Shown here in pieces: positions 28,691 through 37,303 of a stretch of 64,000 nucleotides of DNA. Position 1 is the first letter of the stretch, and each line of letters opens with the position of its first letter. The position numbers and the translations under genes are program-made. This DNA comes from Streptomyces seoulensis (GTDB taxonomy: Bacteria > Actinomycetota > Actinomycetes > Streptomycetales > Streptomycetaceae): NCBI GenBank assembly GCA_013364255.1, contig CP054936.1, positions 7,024,353 through 7,088,352 on the forward strand, written 5' to 3'. The notes beneath the pieces were generated by a model that did not search any database, was not told where the DNA came from, and saw only the letters and a program-made list of their open reading frames with translations.

Positions 28691-28825
28691 CGGGGCTTCG
28701 CCCCCTTCGCCCGCCCACCCGCCCGACTCGGTAGGGATCAAGACCCCGCCCTCGGGGCTCCGCCCCGAACCCCGGCGGGGCGCTTCGCCCCCGGGTTCCG
28801 TAAGGCTTCGCCCCCGGTGTGGGGG
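28691..28825. repeat. Cluster of short GC hairpins downstream of rnd
   Basis: Four copies of a small hairpin of the type GGGGCTTCGCCCC or GGGGCTCCGCCCC occur between 28691 and 28825, within the 313-bp gap between rnd and fadA. Directly before them, GACTCGG stretches repeat at about 28661 and 28725. Such units are common in Streptomyces intergenic DNA and here probably act as the terminator of the minus-strand rnd gene. Confidence 0.55.
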
Positions 28826-30121
28826 CTAGGCGACCGTGCCCTCGCCTCTCAGGGCGGTGACCAGGGACGGAGCCACCTGTTCGATTTGCCAGGGGCGGGC
28901 GCCCAAAGTGGTCAGGGTGGTGGTGATCGTGTCGTGGTCGGCCGGCTTGGGGGGTTCCCAGCACAGGCGGCGGACGGTGTCCGGGGAGACGAGGTTCTCC
29001 TGGGGCATGTTCAGCCGCTCGGCCAGCGCGGTGACGGCGGCGCGGGCGGCGGAGAGCCGGGCCGCGGCGGCCGGGTCCTTGTCGGCCCACGCCCGCGGCG
29101 GCGGGGGACCGGTCACCGGCTGGCCCGGCTGCGGCAGCGCCGACTCGGGCAGGGCGCGGGCCCGGTCCACCCCCGCCTGCCACTGCTCCAGCTGGCGGCG
29201 GCCGACGCGGTGCCCGAAGCCGTTCAGCGCGGCGAGCGCGTGCACATTGGCCGGAAGGGCGAGGGCGGCCTCCACGATGGCCGCGTCCGAGAGCACCTTG
29301 CCCGGCGACACGTCCCGCCGCTGCGCGATCCGGTCCCGGGTCTCCCACAGCTCCCGCACGACGGCGAGCTGCCGCCGCCGGCGCACCTTGTGCATCCCGG
29401 ACGTACGCCGCCAGGGCTCCTTGCGGGGCTCGGGCGGCGGCGCGGAGGCGATGGCGTGGAACTCCTGCAGGGCCCACTCCAGCTTGCCCTGCCGCTCCAG
29501 CTCCTTCTCCAGCGCGTCGCGCAGGTCGACGAGGAGTTCCACGTCGAGGGCGGCGTAGCGCAGCCAGGGCTCGGGCAGCGGCCGGGTGGACCAGTCGACG
29601 GCGGAGTGGCCCTTCTCCAGCACGAAGCCGAGCACGTTCTCGACCATCGCGCCGAGTCCGACCCGGGGGAATCCGGCGAGCCGGCCGGCCAGCTCGGTGT
29701 CGAACAGGCTGGTGGGCACCATGCCTATCTCGCGCAGACACGGCAGGTCTTGCGTGGCGGCGTGCAGCACCCACTCGGCGCCGGACAGCGCCTCGCCGAG
29801 GGCGGAGAGGTCGGGGCAGGCGACGGGGTCTATCAGCGCCGTCCCGGCCCCCTCGCGGCGCAGCTGCACCAGATAGGCGCGCTGGCCGTAGCGGTAGCCG
29901 GAGGCGCGCTCGGCGTCCACGGCGACGGGGCCGGAGCCGGCGGCGAACGCCGCGACGGCCCGGTCGAGCGCGTCGGCGTCGGCGATCACGGGCGGGATGC
30001 CCTCGCGGGGTTCGAGCAGCGGAGTCGGCGCCCCCGTGTCAGAAGTTCCGCCGTCGTCCGGAGGGGCGCCTCCGGTGGTTCGCAGTGAGCTGTCTGCTGC
30101 GGTTTCTTGGGCGTCGGTCAC
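28826..30121 (-). CDS. rnd: Ribonuclease D-like 3'-5' exonuclease with HRDC domain
   Basis: 431 residues from the GTG at 30121. A disordered Ser/Thr/Gly-rich N-terminus of about 45 residues precedes a DEDDy exonuclease domain: the acidic pair in VAVDAERASGYRYG, HAATQDLPCL (third Asp), and YAALDVELLVDL (Tyr and fourth Asp). An HRDC-type helical domain follows (about residues 230-310), then a C-terminal extension. Expected role: 3' trimming or decay of structured RNA in the cytoplasm. The start has only a weak ribosome binding site, so an internal start cannot be excluded. Confidence 0.88.
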   Translation of the reverse strand: MTDAQETAADSSLRTTGGAPPDDGGTSDTGAPTPLLEPREGIPPVIADADALDRAVAAFAAGSGPVAVDAERASGYRYGQRAYLVQLRREGAGTALIDPVACPDLSALGEALSGAEWVLHAATQDLPCLREIGMVPTSLFDTELAGRLAGFPRVGLGAMVENVLGFVLEKGHSAVDWSTRPLPEPWLRYAALDVELLVDLRDALEKELERQGKLEWALQEFHAIASAPPPEPRKEPWRRTSGMHKVRRRRQLAVVRELWETRDRIAQRRDVSPGKVLSDAAIVEAALALPANVHALAALNGFGHRVGRRQLEQWQAGVDRARALPESALPQPGQPVTGPPPPRAWADKDPAAAARLSAARAAVTALAERLNMPQENLVSPDTVRRLCWEPPKPADHDTITTTLTTLGARPWQIEQVAPSLVTALRGEGTVA

Positions 30122-30146
30122 CTGTCAAGGGTATCGGTGGATGGAC

Positions 30147-30182
30147 GGCGCCCGCCGACGGAACGTTCCGTCGACGGGCGCC
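30147..30182. repeat. 36-bp inverted repeat upstream of rnd
   Basis: A perfect 18-bp palindrome (30156-30173) is flanked by perfect 8-bp arms (30147-30154 with 30175-30182), with one mismatched pair between. It begins 26 bp before the rnd start and lies about 230 bp beyond the response-regulator stop. It could be a read-through terminator for the regulator or an operator or leader structure for rnd. I see nothing else in 30183-30410. Confidence 0.6.
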
Positions 30183-30410
30183 GGGGGGTCGTAAACCGGT
30201 CAGGTCGGTGACCCGTGCGGTTCACGGCCGGAACGGGCGGGACGGGGCCGGCGCCTCACGGGGACAGTGCGCGGCGGGGCGGTGGGGCGGGACGGCGGAC
30301 ATGTGGCGAACGGATGACGGAGGGCGGGCGGACGGGTGAGGGAGGGCGGCTCTACGGCGTGTCGGCGCCGGTACCGGCAATCGGGTGGGGGCGGGGGAGG
30401 AGCGGTGGGA

Positions 30411-31067
30411 TCAGTGGATGATGCCGGTGCGCAGGGCGACGGCGACCATCCCCGCGCGGTCTCCGGTGCCGAGCTTGCGGGCGATCCGGGCGAGGTGGCT
30501 CTTGACGGTCAGCGCCGACAGTCCCATCGAGACGCCGATCGCCTTGTTCGACTGGCCTTCGGCGACCAGCCGCAGCACCTCGACCTCACGGCCGGACAGC
30601 TCGCGGTAGCCGCCCGGGTGGCTCGGGGCACCCGGGGGGCGGCGGTGCAGCCGGGCGGCGCCGAGGGGGGCGGTGCCCGGTCTGGCGGGGAGTCCGACGT
30701 TGGTGCGGGTGCCGGTGACGACGTAGCCCTTCACACCGCCCGCGAGGGCGTTGCGCACGGCGCCGATGTCGTCGGCGGCGGACAGGGCCAGGCCGTTGGG
30801 CCAGCCGGCGGCACGGGTCTCGGACAGCAGGGTGAGCCCGGAGCCGTCGGGCAGGTGGACGTCGGCGACGCAGATGTCGCGCGGGTTGCCGATGCGGGGG
30901 CGGGCCTCCGCGACGGACGACGCCTCGATGACGTCGCGGACTCCGAGCGCCCACAGGTGACGGGTGACGGTGGACCGGACGCGCGGGTCCGCCACGACGA
31001 CCATGGCGGTCGGCTTGTTCGGGCGGTAGGCGACCAGGCTTGCGGGCTGCTCGAGGAGAACGGACAC
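30411..31067 (-). CDS. Orphan NarL/LuxR-type response regulator with atypical receiver
   Basis: 218 residues from the GTG at 31067, preceded by AGGAGG. The N-terminal receiver spans about residues 18-125: phospho-acceptor Asp in CVADVHLPDGSG, Ser in ALSAADD and Lys in GVKGYVV. The first acidic pocket, normally two acidic residues, reads VVVADPRV, with only one. The C-terminal LuxR HTH spans about residues 155-215 (ELSGREVEVLRLVAEGQSNKAIGVSMGLS). No histidine kinase lies nearby. The 400-bp region upstream is unusually AT-rich for this DNA and probably holds its promoter, plus an 8-bp stem-loop at 31096-31118. Confidence 0.88.
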   Translation of the reverse strand: MSVLLEQPASLVAYRPNKPTAMVVVADPRVRSTVTRHLWALGVRDVIEASSVAEARPRIGNPRDICVADVHLPDGSGLTLLSETRAAGWPNGLALSAADDIGAVRNALAGGVKGYVVTGTRTNVGLPARPGTAPLGAARLHRRPPGAPSHPGGYRELSGREVEVLRLVAEGQSNKAIGVSMGLSALTVKSHLARIARKLGTGDRAGMVAVALRTGIIH

Positions 31068-31401
31068 CAGGCCTCCTGGGGGGTGGGGGGCGGGGCCGGC
31101 TTGCGGGGGTCAAGCCGGTACGAACCGTGCTTGCAAGGTCACAGTCGTTTTCGGCACCGGAGCAGTTGTCCTTTAGAGAATGATCACGATCTGGTGAGTA
31201 ACAATGCGAGCAATTCGGACAGACTGTCGATCATCCGAAGGTCGAATCGGTTCACTCAGGGCCGTTCGGGGTCGCTACATGTCCGAAAGTGGCCGTATCG
31301 ACAAAGTGACGGCAAGGAACGGGTGAGTCGCCAGCGGTCGTGCTGACCGAGATGCCTGGCCCGGCCGCGGACGGCACTCGGACCGGCCGCGGACAGCACT
31401 C

Positions 31402-31430
31402 GGCCCGGGCGGGAGGTTCCCGTCCGGGCC
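31402..31430 (-). terminator. Probable terminator of the DUF3000 gene
   Basis: A 13-bp stem (31402-31414 with 31418-31430, one G-U pair) and a 3-nt loop, 43 bp beyond the DUF3000 stop. Just beyond it a roughly 20-bp unit (CGGCCGCGGAC-GCACTCGG) is repeated in tandem at about 31362-31404. The rest of the gap to the regulator gene holds no visible gene. Confidence 0.65.
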
Positions 31431-31472
31431 GGTGGGTGGAGGCGTGGGAGAAGTGGGTCGTCGGCGCCGCGC

Positions 31473-32156
31473 TCAGCGCGACTGCGGGCCGCGCCGCTGC
31501 GGCAGCGTCACCACCGAGGCGTCGCCGGGGCCGGCCGGCGGCAGACCCGCGACCTGGGCCAGCAGGTCCGACCAGGCGGCCAGGTGCCCCCCGCAGTCCG
31601 GGATCCCGCCCAGGCCCTCGCGCGGCGTCCAGGAGGCGCGGATCTCGATCTGCGAGGCGGCCGGCCGCGCGGAGAGCCCGCCGAAGTAGTGCGAGCCGGC
31701 CCGGGTGACCGTGCCGCTGGGCTCGCCGCAGGCCAGACCGCGCGCCTGCAACGCCCCGGTCAGCCAGGACCAGCACACCTCCGGCAGCAGCGGATCGGCG
31801 GCCATCTCCGGCTCCAGCTCCGCGCGCACCAGCGTGACCAGCCGGAACGTGCCCCGCCAGGCGTCGTGCCCGGCCGGGTCGTGCAGCAGCACCAGCCTGC
31901 CGTCCGCGAGGTCCTGCTCACCGTCGACGACGGCGGCCTCCAGCGCGTACGCGAACGGCGCGAGCCGCTTGGGCGGCGGCACCGGCTCGATCTCCAGCTG
32001 CGGCCGCAGCCGCGCGGCCCGCAGCGCCTCCACGGCCGCCCGGAAGGGCAGCGGGGCCTCGTCCCCCCTGTTCGCATGCGCGTCCCCTTCCTTCGCCTCC
32101 TTCGCGTCGTCCATTCCGCCAGCGTCGTCCGACAGTCGTCCCTGAGCCGCAGCCAT
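31473..32156 (-). CDS. DUF3000 family protein
   Basis: 227 residues from ATG 32156, or 213 from ATG 32114; both have weak ribosome binding sites. This is a conserved actinobacterial protein of unknown function that lies divergently from hemE in streptomycetes. Visible conserved parts are PFRAAVEALRAARLRPQLEIEP, PKRLAPFAYALEA, GRLVLLHDPAG and HYFGGLSARPAASQIEIRASW. It has no membrane segment or signal peptide. The divergent arrangement with hemE across about 126 bp suggests, but does not show, a link to heme metabolism. Confidence 0.82.
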   Translation of the reverse strand: MAAAQGRLSDDAGGMDDAKEAKEGDAHANRGDEAPLPFRAAVEALRAARLRPQLEIEPVPPPKRLAPFAYALEAAVVDGEQDLADGRLVLLHDPAGHDAWRGTFRLVTLVRAELEPEMAADPLLPEVCWSWLTGALQARGLACGEPSGTVTRAGSHYFGGLSARPAASQIEIRASWTPREGLGGIPDCGGHLAAWSDLLAQVAGLPPAGPGDASVVTLPQRRGPQSR

Positions 32157-32282
32157 GCCGGGAAGATTAAGGGGAAGCGGGCCTTCGTGCAGGGCAAGAC
32201 ACCCCGCCGCGGCCGCCGGCGCCGTCCGGGGGCCCGTACACCGGGGCCGTCGCGCACCCGGGGGCGTGCGAGACTTGCCACC

Positions 32283-33353
32283 GTGAGTGCCAACGAGACG
32301 CATGCCGGCCACCAGCCGCCGACCGCCACCTACGACTCCGCCTTCCTCAAGGCGTGCCGGCGCGAACCCGTGCCGCACACCCCCGTGTGGTTCATGCGCC
32401 AGGCCGGGCGCTCGCTGCCGGAGTACCGCAAGGTGCGCGAGGGCATCGCGATGCTGGACTCCTGCATGCGCCCCGATCTGGTCGCCGAGATCACCCTCCA
32501 GCCGGTGCGCCGGCACGACGTGGACGCGGCGATCTACTTCAGCGACATCGTCGTGCCGCTGAAGGCCATCGGCGTCGAGCTGGACATCAAGCCCGGCGTC
32601 GGCCCCGTGGTCGAGCGCCCGTTCCGCACCCGCGAGGACCTGGCCCGGCTGCGCGACCTCACCCCCGAGGACGTCTCCTACGTCACCGAGGCGATCGGCC
32701 TGCTCACCCGCGAGCTGGGGGCGACCCCGCTCATCGGCTTCGCCGGCGCCCCCTTCACCCTCGCGAGCTACCTCGTGGAGGGCGGCCCGTCGCGGACGTA
32801 CGAGAACGCCAAGGCGATGATGTACGGCGACCCCGAGCTGTGGGCCGACCTGCTGGACCGGCTCGCCGCGATCACGTCCGCCTTCCTGAAGGTACAGATC
32901 GAGGCCGGCGCGAGCGCCGTGCAGCTCTTCGACTCCTGGGCCGGCGCCCTCGCCCCCGCCGACTACCGCCGCTCGGTGCTGCCGGCCTCCGCGAAGGTCT
33001 TCGAGGCCGTCGCCGGCTACGGCGTGCCCCGCATCCACTTCGGCGTCGGCACCGGCGAGCTGCTCGGCCTGCTGGGCGAGGCCAGCGCGGACGTCGTCGG
33101 CGTCGACTGGCGGGTCCCGCTGGACGAGGCGGCCCGCCGCGTCGGGCCCGGCAAGGCGCTCCAGGGCAACCTCGACCCGACCGTGCTGTTCGCCTCCCGC
33201 GAGGCCGTCGAGGCCAAGACCCGCGAGGTGCTGGACGCCGCCGCCGGTCTGGAGGGCCACGTCTTCAACCTCGGCCACGGCGTCATGCCGGCCACCGACC
33301 CGGACGCGCTCACCCGCCTCGTGGCGTACGTGCACGAGCGCACCGCCCGCTGA
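32283..33353 (+). CDS. hemE: Uroporphyrinogen decarboxylase
   Basis: Removes the four acetate carboxyls of uroporphyrinogen III to give coproporphyrinogen III, the last common step before the actinobacterial coproporphyrin branch; 356 residues from the GTG at 32283. The N-terminal signature PVWFMRQAGRSLPEYR, the AIYFSDIVVP region with its catalytic Asp and the C-terminal FNLGHGVMP are present. Its partners cgoX and chdC lie about 26 kb further on, at 59.6-61.8 kb. A terminator follows at 33381-33414. Confidence 0.97.
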   Translation: MSANETHAGHQPPTATYDSAFLKACRREPVPHTPVWFMRQAGRSLPEYRKVREGIAMLDSCMRPDLVAEITLQPVRRHDVDAAIYFSDIVVPLKAIGVELDIKPGVGPVVERPFRTREDLARLRDLTPEDVSYVTEAIGLLTRELGATPLIGFAGAPFTLASYLVEGGPSRTYENAKAMMYGDPELWADLLDRLAAITSAFLKVQIEAGASAVQLFDSWAGALAPADYRRSVLPASAKVFEAVAGYGVPRIHFGVGTGELLGLLGEASADVVGVDWRVPLDEAARRVGPGKALQGNLDPTVLFASREAVEAKTREVLDAAAGLEGHVFNLGHGVMPATDPDALTRLVAYVHERTAR

Positions 33354-33380
33354 GGCGCGAGCCGGGTCCCGCACCCGCGA

Positions 33381-33414
33381 CCCGGGCGGGCGGTCCGCCG
33401 ACCGCCCGCCCGGG
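33381..33414. terminator. Bidirectional terminator between hemE and the chitinase
   Basis: A 14-bp perfect stem (33381-33394 with 33401-33414) with a 6-nt loop, between convergent genes. Confidence 0.88.
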
Positions 33415-33426
33415 AGCCCGCTCCGG

Positions 33427-35742
33427 TTACTTCAGGCCGTCGTTCAGCGCGGTCATCAGCCGGCCGTCCGGGGTGTCGCCCGACATCTCCCAGACGAAGC
33501 CGCCCAGCAGCCCCTTGGATTTGATCCAGGCCGTCTTCTTCCCGATCGACCAGGCGTCGTCGAACGTCCACCACTGGCCGCCCGGGCCGGTGTAGCCGTA
33601 CGTCGAGACGGACTGCTCGTCATGGCGCACGGTCATGGCCGGGAAGCTGGTGATCAGGTTGTTGTAGCCGCGCACCCCGGCCTCGGTGTCGAACTGGCCG
33701 GGCGCCGCGCCGTTCGCGTCCTGCCACTCACCGGCCGCCCCGCCGTCGGTCACCCCCTGCCAGCCGCGCCCGTAGAACGGGAAACCCACCGTCAGCTTGC
33801 GGGGGTTGGCCCCGGCGTCGAGATACACCTTGACCGCGTCCTCGACACTGAAGTGGAAGGGGTACGGGTCCTGCGCGTCGGCGTACAGGTTGGAGCCGTC
33901 GCCGGTGCGCTTGGGCTCCCAGGAGTTGTCGCTGCCGGCGCCGTGGAAGTCGTAGCCCTGCACGTTGGCGTAGTCGAGCGAGTCGAAGATCCGGCTCAGG
34001 TCCCAGCCGGCGGAGATCTTCGCCGGGTCGGCCGGGGTGAACGCGGTCAGCAGCCGGTGCGCGCCGCCGAGCGCGTCGAGCTGCTTGCGGAACTCGGCTA
34101 GCAGCGCGGTGAGGTTGGCCTTGTCCTGGGCGCCGTAGTGGTTGCCCGGGTGGCCTTCGGAGCCGGGCCACTCCCAGTCGATGTCGATGCCGTCGAAGAT
34201 GCCGGCGGCCGTGCCGGGGCCGCCCGCGCCGTTGTAGACGGGCAGATCGCCCTTGATCCACACGTCGACGCAGGACTTGACGAACTTCTCCCGCGAGGCC
34301 GCGGTGGCGGCGGCGTCCGAGAAGAACTTCGAGTACGTCCAGCCGCCGAGTGACACCACGACCTTCAGCTTGGGGTACTTGGCCTTGAGCTTCTTCAACT
34401 GGTTGAGATTGCCCCGGAGTTTGCCCCAGCCGTCGTCGGCGACGCCGTCCACCGACTGGTCGGCGGACATGGGGCGGGCGTAGTCGGCGTCCGCGTCGCC
34501 CGCGCCGGTGCCCTCGTCGGGGTCCTGCGGGTTGGCGGAGACGCCCTTGGTGACCCCGGCCTGGCAGGTGAGGTTGGTCGGATCGAGGTTCTCGAAGGCG
34601 TAGTTGACCACGTCGAGCTTGGCCGCCGCGCCCGAGGTGTCGAGGTTCTTCACGAAGTACTGGCGGCCGTAGATGCCCCACTGCGCGAAGTAGCCCACCT
34701 TGAGCTGCTTGCCCGCCCCGGCCACGTCGTCGGTGGTGGCGGTCACCGCGTTCGAGGCCGGCGAGGCGTTGTCGGCGGTGTCGCGGGCCTTGACGGTGAA
34801 GGTGTAGGCGGTGGCCGGGGAGAGGCCGTCGACGGTGGCCGTCGTGGTGTCCGCACCGACCGTCCTGACCAGGGCGCCGCCGCGGTAGACGTCGTAGGCG
34901 GCCACGGCCACGTTGTCGGAGGATTTGTCCCAGGCCAGGCCGACGCTGGAGGACGTCGTGCCGGTGGCGCGCAGGCTGCCGGGCGTAGTCGGCGGCGTCG
35001 GGTCGCTCGCCGGGTCTACGGTGCGCACGGTGAGCGGGGCGCTCGCCGGTCCGGCGTTGCCGCGGGTGTCCTTGGCGCGCACGGTGAACGTGTAGCCCGT
35101 CGCCGGGGTGAGCCCGGTGACGGTGGCCGAGGTGGTGGTCGCGGTGGCCACGGTGGCCGAGCCGCTGAGCACCTCGTAGGAGGCCACGGCGTGGTCGCCG
35201 CCCTGCGCGGCGGCCCAGCTCAGCGCGACCGAGTGCGCCGTGACCGCGGTGGCCCGCGGCGCGCCGGGCGCGGTAGGCGGGACGTCGGGGGAGCCGTCGC
35301 ACTTGTCGCCGTTGACGGTGCAGCCGGTCGGGGCGCCGATCGGCCCGTTGGCGATGAACCAGTAGCTGTACGGCTCGGTGCTGCCGCCGGCCGGGACAGT
35401 GGCGTTGTAGAAGGCGTTCTTCACGCTCACGTGCCGTCCGGAGACGGTCGCGTCGCCGTTGTAGTGGCCGGTCACGGAGACCCCGGCCGGCAGGTCGAAC
35501 TCCAGGCTCCAGCCGCTGACGGCGGCCGGACCGCTGTTGTGGACGACGTAGGTCCCCTTCCACCAGGAGCCGTTGTCCTGGGTGGTGAAGGTAGCCGTCA
35601 GCGTCCCGGCCGCGTGCGCGGGCGCGGCGAGCGCGGTGAGCATCGCGAGCGGCAGGAGCAGGGCGGCGCCCAGAGCGGTGAGCAGCGTCCTGGGCGAGGT
35701 TCTGCGGGCGGGTGCGTGCGGTGGTCTGCGCCGGTGGAACAT
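33427..35742 (-). CDS. Secreted GH18 chitinase with CBM2 and two fibronectin-III domains
   Basis: Extracellular chitinase, 771 residues from ATG 35742 (preceded by GGGAGAG). Order of parts: signal peptide (about 1-45, ending APAHAA), family-2 carbohydrate-binding module (about 46-150, with GSWWKGTYVVHN), two fibronectin type III repeats (TAPGAPRATAVTAHSVALSW and TTPGSLRATGTTSSSVGLAW), then a GH18 barrel. The catalytic motif is FDGIDIDWEWPGSEG, with the DxxDxDxE acid Glu. The barrel contains LKVVVSLGGWTYSKFF and a C-terminal GGFVWEMSGD. This is a typical Streptomyces chitinase layout. Two DasR-like sites upstream fit induction by chitin products, which ngcEFG could import. Confidence 0.93.
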   Translation of the reverse strand: MFHRRRPPHAPARRTSPRTLLTALGAALLLPLAMLTALAAPAHAAGTLTATFTTQDNGSWWKGTYVVHNSGPAAVSGWSLEFDLPAGVSVTGHYNGDATVSGRHVSVKNAFYNATVPAGGSTEPYSYWFIANGPIGAPTGCTVNGDKCDGSPDVPPTAPGAPRATAVTAHSVALSWAAAQGGDHAVASYEVLSGSATVATATTTSATVTGLTPATGYTFTVRAKDTRGNAGPASAPLTVRTVDPASDPTPPTTPGSLRATGTTSSSVGLAWDKSSDNVAVAAYDVYRGGALVRTVGADTTTATVDGLSPATAYTFTVKARDTADNASPASNAVTATTDDVAGAGKQLKVGYFAQWGIYGRQYFVKNLDTSGAAAKLDVVNYAFENLDPTNLTCQAGVTKGVSANPQDPDEGTGAGDADADYARPMSADQSVDGVADDGWGKLRGNLNQLKKLKAKYPKLKVVVSLGGWTYSKFFSDAAATAASREKFVKSCVDVWIKGDLPVYNGAGGPGTAAGIFDGIDIDWEWPGSEGHPGNHYGAQDKANLTALLAEFRKQLDALGGAHRLLTAFTPADPAKISAGWDLSRIFDSLDYANVQGYDFHGAGSDNSWEPKRTGDGSNLYADAQDPYPFHFSVEDAVKVYLDAGANPRKLTVGFPFYGRGWQGVTDGGAAGEWQDANGAAPGQFDTEAGVRGYNNLITSFPAMTVRHDEQSVSTYGYTGPGGQWWTFDDAWSIGKKTAWIKSKGLLGGFVWEMSGDTPDGRLMTALNDGLK

Positions 35743-35823
35743 GGCTCTCCCTGTCGTCGTGGGGTGGTACAGGGGTGAGGTGAACCGTGCGTGCGCGGTG
35801 CCTGTCCGAGCGCCCACAACGTA

Positions 35824-35878
35824 GAAGGTCTGGACCAATGCGTCAACGGCTTCGCTGGGTCGATTGGTCGAGACCACC
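35824..35878 (-). promoter_or_regulatory. Two DasR-type sites upstream of the chitinase
   Basis: GAAGGTCTGGACCAAT (35824-35839) keeps the GGTC..GACC core (11 of 16 to dre), and ATTGGTCGAGACCACC (35863-35878) matches at 13 of 16. They are direct repeats 39 bp apart, 82-136 bp before the chitinase start. This is the arrangement classically described for Streptomyces chitinase promoters. Confidence 0.65.
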
Positions 35879-35930
35879 GAATGGCTGGAACCGGCGGTCG
35901 GGCGGGGGCTGTTACGTCCGTTGGCGCGCC

Positions 35931-35967
35931 GAGGCCCGGCTCCTCCGGGAGGGAGGAGCCGGGCCTC
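35931..35967 (-). terminator. Terminator of the YncE-like gene
   Basis: A 16-bp perfect stem (35931-35946 with 35952-35967) and 5-nt loop, 35 bp beyond the stop on the minus strand. Confidence 0.9.
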
Positions 35968-36001
35968 GCGAACGCTCTGTGCGGTGTCGGATCCGTGCGG
36001 C

Positions 36002-37078
36002 TCAGCGCGCGATGCGGATGCGGTGCACCTGGTCCTGGCCCTCCGGGCCGGCGCCGGACTTGTCCACCACGTAGGCGGTGCCCTCGTCGACGGTGACGTG
36101 GTTCGGGTTGGCGCCGGTGGCCAGGGTCTCCACGACCGTGCCCTTGCGGGGGTCGATCACCGAGACGTCGGCGTCCGTGCGGTTGACCACCAGGACGCGG
36201 CCGGTGCGCGCGTCGGCGGCCACGGACAGCGCGCCCGCGCCCGTCGGGACGGTCCTGGCGACGGCGCCCTTGCGCAGGTCGACCACCGAGAGGGCGCCCG
36301 CGGTCTGGTCGGCGGCGTAGGCGGTGCGGCCGTCGGCGGACAGGGCCACCGAGATCGGGCCGTCGCCGGCCGGGACGAACCGCGGGTCCTTGGCGAACGG
36401 CGAGACCACGATCAGGCGGTCGCCGTTCAGGTCGGCCGCGTACACCGTGCCGGTGCGCTCGTTGACGGCGAGTCCGGCCGGGCCGGCGCCCTCGACGGTG
36501 ACGCGCTTCTTCTCCTGGAAGGTGCGGGTGTCGAAGGCGACCACGCTGCCGTCGCCGAAGCCGCTGGCCCAGGCCAGGTTGTGGCGCTCGTCCACGACCA
36601 CCTCGCGGGCGTGGGCGACGTTCGGCAGGGTCGCCAGGTGCTTGCCGGTGCGCTGGTCGTAGACCGCGACGGAGTTGTTGCGGGTGTTGGTCGTCCAGAC
36701 GGTGTTGTGCTCGTCGTCCACGGCGACGCCGTAGACGGCCTCGACGGCGCCGGTGGCCGCGTCGGTGACCGGCGGGGTGTACGTGGCCTTCACCGCCAGG
36801 GTCTTCGGGTCGACCTTGAGCAGCGCCGAGGAGGAGACCGGCGGCCGGCCCACCGCGGTGGTCGCCCACAGCACGTGGTTCCGCTCGGAGTACGCCGACT
36901 GGTACAGGCCCTTGGCGAGCGGGGCCGAGGTGAGGGTCGAGGTGTGCGCGGGCTGCTGCGGGTGGCCGGTGTGCGCGGAGGCGGTGCCGGTGAGCGCGAG
37001 CACGCTGCCCGAGGCGAGGGCCACGGCGATGGCGCTGATACGGCGGACTCGGTGGACCTGGCGGGTGGCTGCGGACAT
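36002..37078 (-). CDS. Secreted YncE-family beta-propeller protein, iron-regulated
   Basis: 358 residues. It has a signal peptide (RISAIAVALASGSVLALTG, ending TASA) and then a seven-bladed propeller made of recurring units such as AVAVDDEHNTVWTTNTRNNSVAVYD, GTVYAADLNGDRLIVV and GRVLVVNRTDADVSVIDPRKGTVV. This is the pattern of YncE/surface-layer propellers, which bind ligands, DNA or partner proteins. A good iron box lies 61 bp upstream (37139-37157), so expression should rise in iron limitation. The neighbour at 37304 is also secreted and iron-boxed, suggesting a two-protein surface system. E. coli YncE is iron-regulated as well. No enzymatic activity is inferred. Confidence 0.85.
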   Translation of the reverse strand: MSAATRQVHRVRRISAIAVALASGSVLALTGTASAHTGHPQQPAHTSTLTSAPLAKGLYQSAYSERNHVLWATTAVGRPPVSSSALLKVDPKTLAVKATYTPPVTDAATGAVEAVYGVAVDDEHNTVWTTNTRNNSVAVYDQRTGKHLATLPNVAHAREVVVDERHNLAWASGFGDGSVVAFDTRTFQEKKRVTVEGAGPAGLAVNERTGTVYAADLNGDRLIVVSPFAKDPRFVPAGDGPISVALSADGRTAYAADQTAGALSVVDLRKGAVARTVPTGAGALSVAADARTGRVLVVNRTDADVSVIDPRKGTVVETLATGANPNHVTVDEGTAYVVDKSGAGPEGQDQVHRIRIAR

Positions 37079-37138
37079 GCTGCGTCGGTCTCCTTGGTGG
37101 ACAGGGCCTCCCGGCGGGGGGAGGTGGACACGATCAAC

Positions 37139-37157
37139 TTAGCTTAGGCTTACCTAA
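37139..37157. promoter_or_regulatory. Iron box (DmdR/DtxR-type) upstream of the YncE-like gene
   Basis: TTAGCTTAGGCTTACCTAA matches the actinobacterial iron box TTAGGTTAGGCTAACCTAA at 17 of 19 positions, 61 bp before the start codon at 37078. Confidence 0.85.
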
Positions 37158-37246
37158 CTTTTTGCTCGGGACGGCTGTGGCGCTGGTCACAACTGCCGCA
37201 CAAGGTAGGTCTCCTGACGGCGTATCAGTCCAGGGCATGGCTCGGA

Positions 37247-37283
37247 GGGGTGCCCCGCTCCTCTGTGACGAGCGGGGCACCCC
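37247..37283 (-). terminator. Terminator of the four-repeat surface protein gene
   Basis: A 14-bp perfect stem (37247-37260 with 37270-37283) and 9-nt loop, 21 bp beyond the stop on the minus strand. Confidence 0.88.
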
Positions 37284-37303
37284 TCCGGGTGGAGCGGGTC
37301 GGG

